Below, piece by piece: positions 1 to 6,325 of a stretch of 18,614 nt of DNA. Made by a program: the position numbers and the translations under genes. The notes under the pieces are model-generated. The model was not told the origin of the DNA. It searched no databases and saw only the letters and a program-made list of their open reading frames with translations. Each line of letters opens with the position of its first letter. Position 1 is the first letter of the stretch. This DNA comes from Phycisphaerales bacterium UBA3158 (GTDB lineage: Bacteria > Planctomycetota > Phycisphaerae > Phycisphaerales > SM1A02), in the NCBI GenBank assembly GCA_002364555.1, contig DEYM01000068.1, forward strand, positions 600-19,213. Reading direction: 5' to 3'.

Positions 1-456
1 CAGGACATCGACGGGGTCGACTACGACTGGGAGATCGGTGGCGGTTTCTCGCTCGAACAGCAGGCCCTCTACAGCGATCTGGTCATCGAGACGGTGAAGA
101 TCATGCGGCCGCTTGGCAAGACCGTGAGCATCGACGCCTACTTCCGTGACGAGATCAACGCCGAAGCCATCGAAGCCATCGACTGGTTGCAGTTGATGTC
201 CTATGTCGACATGGATGAGATGAAGCAGATGGTCGGCTACTGGGAGGCACGAGGTGTGCCACGGAAGAAGATCATGATCGGCATGGCCGCTGGCTGGGGG
301 CCCAATGGGGAAGGGTTCGATCAGGATCTCGCCCGAGCCAAGACCCGGCATGTCATCGAAGGCGGGTACGGGGGCATCATGATCTTCCGGACCGATCTCG
401 ATCCCGACAACGAACAGTCCATGCTCTGGTCGGTGGATCAATCGATCCAGGAGTAG
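1..456 (+). CDS. GH18 family glycoside hydrolase (chitinase-like), 3' part only
   Basis: Only the last 151 residues are present; the gene starts outside the window. Reading in frame from base 1, the first residues contain the GH18 signature DxxDxDxE (D4-G-V-D7-Y-D9-W-E11). E11 would be the catalytic acid, and D9 the residue that helps position the substrate N-acetyl group. Further family landmarks are LQLMSY at residues 64-68 and the closing-strand pattern GGIMIF (124-129) followed by RTDLD. In many chitinases the last strand carries a Trp; here the position is Phe-Arg, so the binding cleft may be altered. GH18 enzymes cleave beta-1,4-linked N-acetylglucosamine polymers or related glycans by substrate-assisted catalysis; some members are inactive lectins, but the intact motif argues for an active enzyme. 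Its stop is one base from the end of the convergent DUF4149-like gene. Substrate and export signal cannot be judged from this fragment. Confidence 0.85.
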   Translation, partial: QDIDGVDYDWEIGGGFSLEQQALYSDLVIETVKIMRPLGKTVSIDAYFRDEINAEAIEAIDWLQLMSYVDMDEMKQMVGYWEARGVPRKKIMIGMAAGWGPNGEGFDQDLARAKTRHVIEGGYGGIMIFRTDLDPDNEQSMLWSVDQSIQE

Positions 457-457
457 A

Positions 458-838
458 TCAGACCCAGGGCATGGCGATATTGGCGATGAAGACGATGATC
501 GTGAGAATCACGCTGATCGAATGAAGCAGCTTGAAACGAGCCTTGTCCCCGCTATCCGTCGCTCTATTGGTCATCGGGACCAGACTGGCGCAGATCAACG
601 GAAACAGAATCGTCAGACCGGCAATCGTGAACTGGATGGTCGTGCCCTGATAGGACACGATCAACGTGATGAACATCAAGACACCGATGGCGATCAGAAG
701 CTTGAAGAACTTCGGGAACAACGCTCGAAGCAGCTTGCCTGCTGGTTCCATGTCGATGGTGGTGAAGATCGTCGGCGCGAATACGGCCGTTTGAAGCAGG
801 ATGATGCCTGCGGCGAGTCCGGATAGAAAATCATGCAT
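458..838 (-). CDS. DUF4149-like (TMEM205-like) small integral membrane protein
   Basis: The 126-residue protein is almost entirely hydrophobic, with four likely membrane helices at about residues 5-25, 45-63, 69-88 and 103-122. Helix 1 is followed by a FAPTIFTTID segment, and the last helix is preceded by RFKLLHSISV. Both fit the DUF4149/TMEM205-like family, which has no settled bacterial function. The ATG at 838 is preceded on the minus strand by AGGA about 8 bases upstream, which supports this start. The gene is convergent with the GH18 gene, one base between the stops. Its best promoter (TTGAGA at 1025-1020, 16-bp spacer, TATACT at 1003-998) runs through the 15-bp palindrome at 1010-1024, so it may share regulation with the iron genes to the right. 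The family assignment is from overall pattern; a role in iron or metal handling is only suggested by context. Confidence 0.7.
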   Translation of the reverse strand: MHDFLSGLAAGIILLQTAVFAPTIFTTIDMEPAGKLLRALFPKFFKLLIAIGVLMFITLIVSYQGTTIQFTIAGLTILFPLICASLVPMTNRATDSGDKARFKLLHSISVILTIIVFIANIAMPWV

Positions 839-972
839 GTGGTGTGTCCTGGAGCAATGTTGTCTTCATGGTAGATCGAGCGTTTGCTCAGGTCTTCCGA
901 TGATCGACCTGATGGGATTGGTTGTGATGCGTGAGCGCGGGAGGTCTGGTGTGGTCTTTTTCACGGCAGGCA

Positions 973-1002
973 TTGACTCTTCGATGGGCTGGTCACTAGT
1001 AT
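973..1002 (+). promoter_or_regulatory. Predicted promoter for the 1050-1331 gene
   Basis: TTGACT (973-978) and TAGTAT (997-1002) are separated by 18 bp, a fair sigma70-type match. Initiation would fall near 1009, directly at the left edge of the palindrome 1010-1024, so a bound protein would block initiation. Confidence 0.4.
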
Positions 1003-1025
1003 AGATTAATGAGACTCAGTCTCAA
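998..1025 (-). promoter_or_regulatory. Predicted promoter for the DUF4149-like gene, overlapping the operator
   Basis: On the minus strand, TTGAGA (1025 to 1020) and TATACT (1003 to 998) are 16 bp apart, a good sigma70-type match. The -10 coincides, offset by one base, with the plus-strand -10 TAGTAT. The palindrome 1010-1024 covers most of the -35 and spacer. The leader to the ATG at 838 would be about 150 bases. Confidence 0.45.
1010..1024. promoter_or_regulatory. Perfect 7-1-7 palindromic operator (Fur-like), site 1
   Basis: TGAGACT-C-AGTCTCA is a perfect inverted repeat with a one-base centre. It has the 7-1-7 layout and the TGA...TCA ends of Fur-family boxes (classical form TGATAAT-N-ATTATCA), with a different core. 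It lies between two opposed promoters and, with its right flank AATATC, recurs at 1596-1615 with only two mismatches ahead of the iron-import genes. Recurrence plus position make a regulator-binding site likely. That the regulator is Fur rather than another metalloregulator is inference. Confidence 0.65.
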
Positions 1026-1049
1026 TATCTACAGAAAGTGAGCCATTCA

Positions 1050-1331
1050 ATGCATCACCAAGCAGATGATCTGACCCACGAAGACGTTGACAGGCTATTT
1101 GAGGCCGCAGCAGCTCTTTTTTTCGTCGTCCTGGAAGCTGAATCCACCATTCAATCGGCTCCGGTTCTCGTGCCGGCCTGGTTTTCTCCCGTCATGGATC
1201 CACCATGCCCATGCACGATGGATAGCGCGATCGTCGAAGAGGCGTCGGACTTTCTCGTCCGCATGGGAATCATGCGAATCGACGAAGGCGGGCACCTGCG
1301 AATCGTCTCGCACCGGGATGGTGAACGGTAG
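1050..1331 (+). CDS. Small protein of unknown function downstream of the Fur-like operator
   Basis: I do not recognise this family. The ATG at 1050 gives 93 residues; a GTG at 1038 would add four. AGTGAG at 1037-1042 could serve as ribosome site for the ATG. The N-terminus is His-rich (MHH), residues 11-30 look helical and hydrophobic (FEAAAALFFVVLEA), a Cys pair C53-P-C55 sits in a proline-rich turn (MDPPCPC), and residues 62-87 (an amphipathic helix, then RIDEGGHLRIV) resemble a helix plus beta-hairpin, as in a small winged-helix end. Codon use matches the neighbouring genes, which supports a real gene. The His and Cys residues would suit metal binding, and the operator 26 bases upstream suggests metal-responsive expression, but both are inference. 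It could still be a spurious reading frame. Confidence 0.5.
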   Translation: MHHQADDLTHEDVDRLFEAAAALFFVVLEAESTIQSAPVLVPAWFSPVMDPPCPCTMDSAIVEEASDFLVRMGIMRIDEGGHLRIVSHRDGER

Positions 1332-1587
1332 CCATCAAGCCGCCGACCGATGGAAAGCGACCATGATTGAGCCTTCTTTCGGTCATCCGCCATCGATGAT
1401 CGACATCGCTCCATTTGAGCTTGCCCCATCAGCCATGCTTTCGAACATGATCTCGAGGTAGTCGGCTGTGCATCATGTCGATTCGACCAGTACCAATGCA
1501 TTCGTCAGTGGGTCGGTAGTCGTTTTCCTCGCTTTGAAAATAGATACTCGGATTCACAGGTATATCCGGCCAATTAAGGCGATTCGC

Positions 1588-1593
1588 TATACT
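1588..1593 (+). promoter_or_regulatory. Predicted -10 element for the imelysin/iron-import operon
   Basis: TATACT matches TATAAT at five of six positions and ends two bases before the operator 1596-1610. No good -35 lies 16-18 bp upstream (around 1565-1571), so an activator, a different sigma factor or a weak promoter is possible. Confidence 0.4.
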
Positions 1594-1595
1594 CT

Positions 1596-1610
1596 TGAGA
1601 CTCAAACTCA
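1596..1610. promoter_or_regulatory. Fur-like operator, site 2, ahead of the imelysin gene
   Basis: TGAGACT-C-AAACTCA keeps the left half-site and outer TGAG...CTCA arms of site 1; two of the seven arm pairs are mismatched. Including the flank AATATC, 18 of 20 bases equal site 1. It overlaps the expected transcription start downstream of TATACT, the usual place for a repressor site. Confidence 0.6.
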
Positions 1611-1629
1611 ATATCAATTCAGGTCATTC

Positions 1630-1670
1630 CCTGTCAGGTGATTCGGCATGAGTTCGTCATCGATGACAGG
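1630..1670 (+). other. Leader inverted repeat before the imelysin ribosome site
   Basis: CCTGTCA (1630-1636) pairs with TGACAGG (1664-1670) across 27 bases, and the 12-base palindrome GTCATCGATGAC (1656-1667) overlaps the right arm. The stem ends two bases before the GGAAGGAAG ribosome site, so two competing folds could affect ribosome access. No known riboswitch class is recognised. Confidence 0.3.
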
Positions 1671-1672
1671 CG

Positions 1673-1681
1673 GGAAGGAAG
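1673..1681 (+). promoter_or_regulatory. Ribosome-binding site that sets the imelysin start
   Basis: GGAAGGAAG sits about five bases before ATG 1686. It favours this ATG over an in-frame GTG at 1638, which would bury the twin-arginine signal. Confidence 0.7.
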
Positions 1682-1685
1682 CGTT

Positions 1686-2555
1686 ATGAACAGAAGAGAC
1701 ATGATTCGATCGTCATTGGCCGGCACCGTTGGTGCTGCCGCCATGATTCCGACTCTCGGCGCCGGTTCCATCCGGCAGCGACGGGTGAGCAGGATGGACG
1801 ATTCCGCCAAGGTGAAAGTCGCTGTGGCCTCCGGTGTCGACTACTTCAAGAAACGTTGCGATGACCAGGTTCCGACCGTCATCGCTCTGGAGAGAGCCAT
1901 CGCCAGCAAGAATCTGGCTGCCGCCAAACTCGCCTACATCGAGTCGAGGCCTCCCTATGAGGAGATCGAGACCATCGCTGGCTCCTTCGAGGATTCGGAC
2001 CGCGACATCGATGCACGCCCGTACGCCTTCGAAGGTGGCGAGACCGATCCGGGCTTCCGTGGTTTCCACAAGATCGAGAACCTGATCTTCGCGGAAGAGG
2101 ATCTGGACGCCGCTCATCCCTATTCGGTCGAACTGGTCGAGAGCATCAGGCGACTCCGCGGAGAGCTCGATGAGTCCGAACGTTTCAATGCCGAAGGTCA
2201 GTTCGGCGGCATGGTCGCCTTGACCAATGAAATCGCCGCCAAGAAGATCTCGAGCGAGGAAGAGACCTGGTCCGATCAGTCCATTCTCATCTTCAAGCAC
2301 AACTGGCTGGGTGTGAACAGCCAATTCAAGCCGTTCGGTCAGATGGTGGGGGCCGACAAGCCTTCCGTGATCGCCGTGGCGGTCGCGCACAACAACGCCA
2401 TGGGCACCCTGAAGCCCTACTTCAAGCCGGGCGTCGTCGCGGCAACGCCCTACAGCAGCCTTTCCAATCGTGAGCGTCGTGCCATCGGCGACGCCAGCAA
2501 CCGCTATCGCGACGCCATCATCGTCGTGCGTGACGAGATCGGCGTTCAGGGCTGA
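1686..2555 (+). CDS. Imelysin/EfeO-like M75-family protein, Tat-exported, putative periplasmic iron-binding protein
   Basis: The 289-residue protein starts with a twin-arginine signal (MNRRDMIRSS followed by a hydrophobic stretch to about residue 26), so it is probably exported folded. The mature part is helical and shows M75/EfeO landmarks: SRPPYEEIETIAGSF (88-101), the acidic DSDRDIDAR (103-111) and the signature GFHKIE at 126-131, in which H128 and E131 correspond to the HxxE metal-binding pair. A second helical half ends with LSNRERRAIG. Imelysin-domain proteins such as EfeO take part in iron uptake and, despite the M75 label, are generally seen as metal-binding rather than peptidases. 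The gene leads a run with an Fe(III) ABC importer 43 bases downstream and lies behind a Fur-like operator. No EfeU permease or EfeB peroxidase is in the window, so it may serve the ABC importer instead; that link is inference. Confidence 0.82.
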   Translation: MNRRDMIRSSLAGTVGAAAMIPTLGAGSIRQRRVSRMDDSAKVKVAVASGVDYFKKRCDDQVPTVIALERAIASKNLAAAKLAYIESRPPYEEIETIAGSFEDSDRDIDARPYAFEGGETDPGFRGFHKIENLIFAEEDLDAAHPYSVELVESIRRLRGELDESERFNAEGQFGGMVALTNEIAAKKISSEEETWSDQSILIFKHNWLGVNSQFKPFGQMVGADKPSVIAVAVAHNNAMGTLKPYFKPGVVAATPYSSLSNRERRAIGDASNRYRDAIIVVRDEIGVQG

Positions 2556-2598
2556 CTCGCGATTCCCCTTGAATCCAACTACAGGTAGACCTCTTCAA

Positions 2599-3642
2599 AT
2601 GTTCCACCATCTCAACAAGATCATCTGCAGTCTGGCTGTGATGCTTCCCTTCCTGATGCTTCCTCAGTCAGCCACGGCGCTATCCGCCGATGCGCAAGGG
2701 CAGGACGAGGAGATCATCATCTACAGCGGCCGCAAGGAATCGCTGATCGGTCCCGTCATCGCGCAGTACATGGAAGCCACCGGCAACAAGGTCAAGGTCA
2801 AGTACGGCTCGACCTCGGGCATGACCGCCTTGCTTCTCGAAGAGGGCGATGCGACTCCGGCAAGCGTGTTCGTGGCCCAGGATGCCGGTGCCCTTGGCGC
2901 ATTGGCCAAGAAGAACCGTCTGCACAAGCTTCCAGAGAGTCTCACTGGAAGAGTCGATGCTCGATTCCGTTCGCCATCGGATCATTGGGTGGGTGTCACC
3001 GGACGCGCCCGAGCGGTGGTCTACAACGTCAACAGGACGAGTCCATCGCAGATGCCGACCTCCATTCGGGAGTTCACCGATCCCAAGTGGAAAGGTCGAA
3101 TCGGCTGGGCACCGGGCAACGGTTCATTCCAGGCGTTCGTCACGGGCATGCGTGAGCGTGACGGCGATGAGGCCACCGAAGCGTGGTTGCGCGGCATCAT
3201 CGCCAACGAACCGGTGGTGTATCCGAAGAACACCGCGATCGTTCGCGCCGTCGGGGCTGGTGAAGTCGATCTTGGTTTCGTGAATCACTACTACCTGTAT
3301 CGATTCCTAAAGGAGGATCCGGATTTCCCGGCTCGCAATCACTTCATGCCGGGTGGTGATCCCGGTTCCCTGGTGAATGTGGCTGGTGTCTGCATTCCCA
3401 ATCCGGAGCTGGACGACGCCCGAAAGGCCAAGGCCATGGAATTCATGGAGTTCCTGCTGGCCAAGGATGCCCAGGACTACTTCGCGACCAAGACCTATGA
3501 ATATCCCCTCGTCGACGGTATCCAGCCATCGGTCGAGATGATCGGGCTGGAGAAGATCCAGACTCCTGACATGGATCTGAGCAATCTCGATGATCTTGAA
3601 GGCACGCTGGTCATGCTTCGCAAAGTGAAAGCATTGCCCTGA
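2599..3642 (+). CDS. fbpA: Fe(III) ABC transporter, periplasmic iron-binding protein (FbpA/FutA type)
   Basis: The 347-residue product has a Sec-type signal (hydrophobic residues about 8-28, cleavage probably near ATA-LSA) and the ferric-binding protein pattern: IIIYSGRKESL near the mature N-terminus (39-50), SGMTALLLEE (73-82), DHWVGVTGRARAVVYN (128-143), FTDPKWKGRIGWAPGN (159-174) and NHYY (229-232). Y231 and Y232 are the tyrosine pair that coordinates Fe(III) in FbpA-type proteins. It would capture periplasmic ferric iron and deliver it to the permease encoded 20 bases downstream. The ATG at 2599 is chosen because it opens directly into the signal peptide; an in-frame start at 2470 would overlap the imelysin gene and put a polar stretch first. 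The ribosome site is weak (AGGT about 12 bases upstream). Other carboxylate-type solute proteins look similar, but the Tyr pair and neighbours favour iron. Confidence 0.9.
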   Translation: MFHHLNKIICSLAVMLPFLMLPQSATALSADAQGQDEEIIIYSGRKESLIGPVIAQYMEATGNKVKVKYGSTSGMTALLLEEGDATPASVFVAQDAGALGALAKKNRLHKLPESLTGRVDARFRSPSDHWVGVTGRARAVVYNVNRTSPSQMPTSIREFTDPKWKGRIGWAPGNGSFQAFVTGMRERDGDEATEAWLRGIIANEPVVYPKNTAIVRAVGAGEVDLGFVNHYYLYRFLKEDPDFPARNHFMPGGDPGSLVNVAGVCIPNPELDDARKAKAMEFMEFLLAKDAQDYFATKTYEYPLVDGIQPSVEMIGLEKIQTPDMDLSNLDDLEGTLVMLRKVKALP

Positions 3643-3662
3643 GTTCTCTTCAGACCACAACC

Positions 3663-5252
3663 ATGCAGACAAACAGGCGGAGTCGGGTGCAAGCGCCCGC
3701 TCCGCTTTTGATTGTCTGCTCGCTGATAGGTCTTCTGGTTCTGTCGCCGCTGGTCTACCTGTTCATCAGAGCCTTCGAAGGTGGAGGATTCGCGGAGACC
3801 GTATCGGCCATCTTCGGTACGGACACCTTGGTCTACGGCCTGCGCAGTCTCGGGCTGGCGGCGGTCGTGGCCGTCGCTTCGGTGTCGCTGTCCATCATGT
3901 TGGCCTGCTTCACGCTTGCGGATGATCTCCCGTTCAGAAGGCTCTGCACCATTCTGGCGGTCTGTCCTCTGGCCGTTCCCTGCTATGTCGGTGCTGCGGT
4001 CTACATCGGTGTCTTCAGTCCAGGCGGACTTCTTGGTGGTGTCACCGCATCGCTTGGACTCTCCCCGGGTTGGTTCAGCGGCTTCTGGGCTTCCGCGTTC
4101 GTGCTGACGATGTTCGTCTATCCATTGGCCTATCTTCCGATTCGGGCCGGACTTCGCCGAGTCGATCGCAGCCCATACGAGGCGGCCAGAATGCTTGGCC
4201 GCTCCCGTTTGATGGCGATCCGGTTCGGTGTCCTGCCACAGCTTCGATCATCGATCGTCTCGGGCGGTCTGCTGGTGGGGCTCTATGCACTGGGTGAATT
4301 CGGGGCCGTTTCACTTCTTCGCTGCAATACCTTCACCCGGGTCATCTACATCCAGTACGAATCGGCATTCGATCGAACAGGTGCAGCCGTATCGAGTCTG
4401 GCGTTGGTCGGTTTGATCGCCCTGGTCCTGTTGCTTGGTCGATGGATGCGTGGAACCTCCTATCAGGACCGTGGTGGTCGTGGTGTCTCGCCGCTGAAAT
4501 GGAACATCGGTCATTGGAGATGGGGGGCGTTCCTCGTCTGCCTGTGTCTGGTCGTGCTCGCGATCGTCATTCCTCTGCTGAGTCTGTTCTCCTGGTGGGG
4601 GCGGGGATCGGGTTCGATCGATGCGTCGAGCGGTCTGGTCGATCCACTTGTGAATTCCCTGTTCCTGGCACTGATGGCAGGTGTGATCGTGGTCGTTCTG
4701 TCTATTCCCATCGCCCTGCTCGCGACACGATATCCATCGCGTCTGTCGGGCATGATCGATCGCATGTCCCACATCGGCTTCGGTCTGCCGGGTCTGGTCA
4801 TCGGTCTCTCGCTGGTGTTCGTCGCGCTGCGTCTGGTACCAGCGATGTACCAGTCCTGGTTCATCCTGATCCTTGGCTACTGCGTGTTGTTCCTGGCGTT
4901 GGCGATCGGTCCTGTCCGAGCTGGATTCGAACAAGCTTCCCGGACCGTTGATGAAGCCGCCCGGACGCTCGGCGCCGGATGGTGGCGACGATTCAGATGT
5001 CTCCTGCTGCCAGTCGTCCGTCCGGGTCTCTTCGGGGCCTTCCTGCTGGTGTTCATCAGCACATCGAAGGAGCTGCCCTGCACGCTCCTGCTTTCCCCAG
5101 CGGGTACGCACACCCTCTCGACCAGGGTCTGGCAATACACCGATGAGGCCATGTATGCGGAGGCTTCATTGCCTGCACTGGCCCTGATCTTCCTTTCAGG
5201 CGTTCTCGTGGCTATTCTCACATGGCGTGAGGAACTTCTGGAGAAGTCATGA
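3663..5252 (+). CDS. fbpB: Fe(III) ABC transporter permease, fused two-domain type (FbpB/FutB)
   Basis: The 529-residue protein is a tandem fusion of two BPD-type permease domains with about twelve membrane helices, as usual for FbpB/FutB. Each half carries the EAA loop that docks on the ATPase: EAARMLG at 173-179 with a Pro at 192, and EAARTLG at 431-437 with a Pro at 450. The first half spans roughly residues 15-260 and the second 285-522, joined by a polar linker (about 262-285, GTSYQDRGGRG). It forms the membrane channel for ferric iron released by the binding protein. The start lies 20 bases after the binding-protein stop and the last four bases overlap the ATPase start (ATGA), so all three are co-transcribed and probably translationally coupled. 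Length and layout are normal for the family and no key motif is missing. Confidence 0.92.
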   Translation: MQTNRRSRVQAPAPLLIVCSLIGLLVLSPLVYLFIRAFEGGGFAETVSAIFGTDTLVYGLRSLGLAAVVAVASVSLSIMLACFTLADDLPFRRLCTILAVCPLAVPCYVGAAVYIGVFSPGGLLGGVTASLGLSPGWFSGFWASAFVLTMFVYPLAYLPIRAGLRRVDRSPYEAARMLGRSRLMAIRFGVLPQLRSSIVSGGLLVGLYALGEFGAVSLLRCNTFTRVIYIQYESAFDRTGAAVSSLALVGLIALVLLLGRWMRGTSYQDRGGRGVSPLKWNIGHWRWGAFLVCLCLVVLAIVIPLLSLFSWWGRGSGSIDASSGLVDPLVNSLFLALMAGVIVVVLSIPIALLATRYPSRLSGMIDRMSHIGFGLPGLVIGLSLVFVALRLVPAMYQSWFILILGYCVLFLALAIGPVRAGFEQASRTVDEAARTLGAGWWRRFRCLLLPVVRPGLFGAFLLVFISTSKELPCTLLLSPAGTHTLSTRVWQYTDEAMYAEASLPALALIFLSGVLVAILTWREELLEKS

Positions 5253-6253
5253 TCGAGCTCAGCGGCATCGCCAAATCATTCGGTCGACATCCAGCTGTCA
5301 GCGATGTCGGCTTCGCGCTCGACAAGGGCGTCTTCGCCGTGTTGTTCGGGCCAAGTGGCTGTGGAAAGAGCACCTTGCTTCGAATGATCGCAGGCCTGGA
5401 AAGGCCGGATCACGGGACGATCGCCATCTCGGGTCGCCTCGTCTCAGGCGACGTCCACGTGCCGCCCGAATCGCGTCAGGTCGGTCTCGTCTTCCAGGAT
5501 CTGGCGCTGTTTCCCAACATGACGGTCGCCGCCAACATCGCGTTCGGATTACGAGGAGCCTCCGGCGGCTCATCGCGAGTCGAGGAGATGCTCAAGCTGC
5601 TTCGGCTCGAGCCCCTGCGTGATCGACTGCCTCATGAACTGTCCGGTGGCGAACAGCAGCGGGTCGCCGTCGCCAGATCACTGGCGCCCGATCCCGATGT
5701 GCTTCTACTCGACGAGCCCTTCGCCAATCTGGATGCCGAACTCAGGGCACGAGTCCGAGAGGAACTGATCGAGATCCTCAAACGAACGGCCACGACGGTG
5801 ATCATGGTGACTCATGATCGCGAGGAAGCGCTCAGCGCAGCCGATGAGTTGATGGTCATGATCGATGGAACACTGGTGCAGTCCGGTGATTCCCGCGAGG
5901 TCTACGAGCAGCCCGTGAACAAGGAGGTCGGATTGCTGCTGGGTGATGGCAATCTCGTAGAAGGGCTTGTTCGCGATGAAATCGTCCATTGCTGCCTTGG
6001 TGAATTCCCCGCCATGAGCCATCCCGATGGCGCCTGCGAACTGTTCGTGCGCTCGGAGCACATCGAGTGTTCCACCGATGCCTCGCTGTCGGCACGAGTG
6101 GTTGGTGGCGACTACTACGGGCATGACGCATCGGCCAGCCTGCTTCTGGCGGATGGGACGGCCCTGTCCCTGAGGCAGGCTCATGGAGACCTGCCGATCA
6201 TCGGTAGCCAGATCGGCATCCGAGTCAGTGGGCCGGTCTGCATCTTCGATTGA
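5249..6253 (+). CDS. fbpC: Fe(III) ABC transporter ATP-binding protein (FbpC/FutC type)
   Basis: The 334-residue ATPase has every ABC motif: Walker A GPSGCGKST (34-42), Q-loop Q83 (VFQDLALFP), signature LSGGEQQRVA (131-140), Walker B VLLLDEP (151-157), D-loop NLDAELR, and H-loop H189 (VTHD). The C-terminal 100 residues form a TOBE-like region, with VRSEHIE (267-273) and a closing beta segment, as in FbpC and other MalK-type importers. Two copies would bind the EAA loops of the fused permease and power ferric iron import on the cytoplasmic side. The ATG overlaps the permease stop by four bases. Iron is inferred from the linked binding protein; the ATPase alone could also fit spermidine or sulfate importers. 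Confidence 0.92.
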   Translation: MIELSGIAKSFGRHPAVSDVGFALDKGVFAVLFGPSGCGKSTLLRMIAGLERPDHGTIAISGRLVSGDVHVPPESRQVGLVFQDLALFPNMTVAANIAFGLRGASGGSSRVEEMLKLLRLEPLRDRLPHELSGGEQQRVAVARSLAPDPDVLLLDEPFANLDAELRARVREELIEILKRTATTVIMVTHDREEALSAADELMVMIDGTLVQSGDSREVYEQPVNKEVGLLLGDGNLVEGLVRDEIVHCCLGEFPAMSHPDGACELFVRSEHIECSTDASLSARVVGGDYYGHDASASLLLADGTALSLRQAHGDLPIIGSQIGIRVSGPVCIFD

Positions 6254-6264
6254 AAACCGGTCGA

Positions 6265-6294
6265 GCCGCCGAATCCGACGGATTCGATTCCGGC
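6265..6294 (+). other. Intercistronic hairpin between ATPase and PSCyt genes
   Basis: CGAATCC (6270-6276) and GGATTCG (6280-6286) form a perfect 7-bp stem with a GAC loop; GCCG (6265-6268) and CGGC (6291-6294) can extend it past a small bulge. No T-run follows, so this is unlikely to be a full terminator. It could be a processing or stabilising structure between the iron and PSCyt parts. Confidence 0.4.
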
Positions 6295-6325
6295 ACCATG
6301 GATCTTCTTGATATCTTGTCATTCG

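Larger units (their letters stand above)
1332..1685. other. Intergenic region holding the imelysin promoter, operator and leader
   Basis: No convincing gene lies in these 354 bases. The first 200 bases show no structure I can name. From 1588 on it holds the -10, the second palindromic operator, a leader with a 7-bp inverted repeat, and a strong ribosome site. Confidence 0.6.

Noticed and set aside
1713..2390. Minus-strand 225-codon frame inside the imelysin gene
   Set aside because: The imelysin frame has a Tat signal, ribosome site and GFHKIE motif; the antisense product has none.
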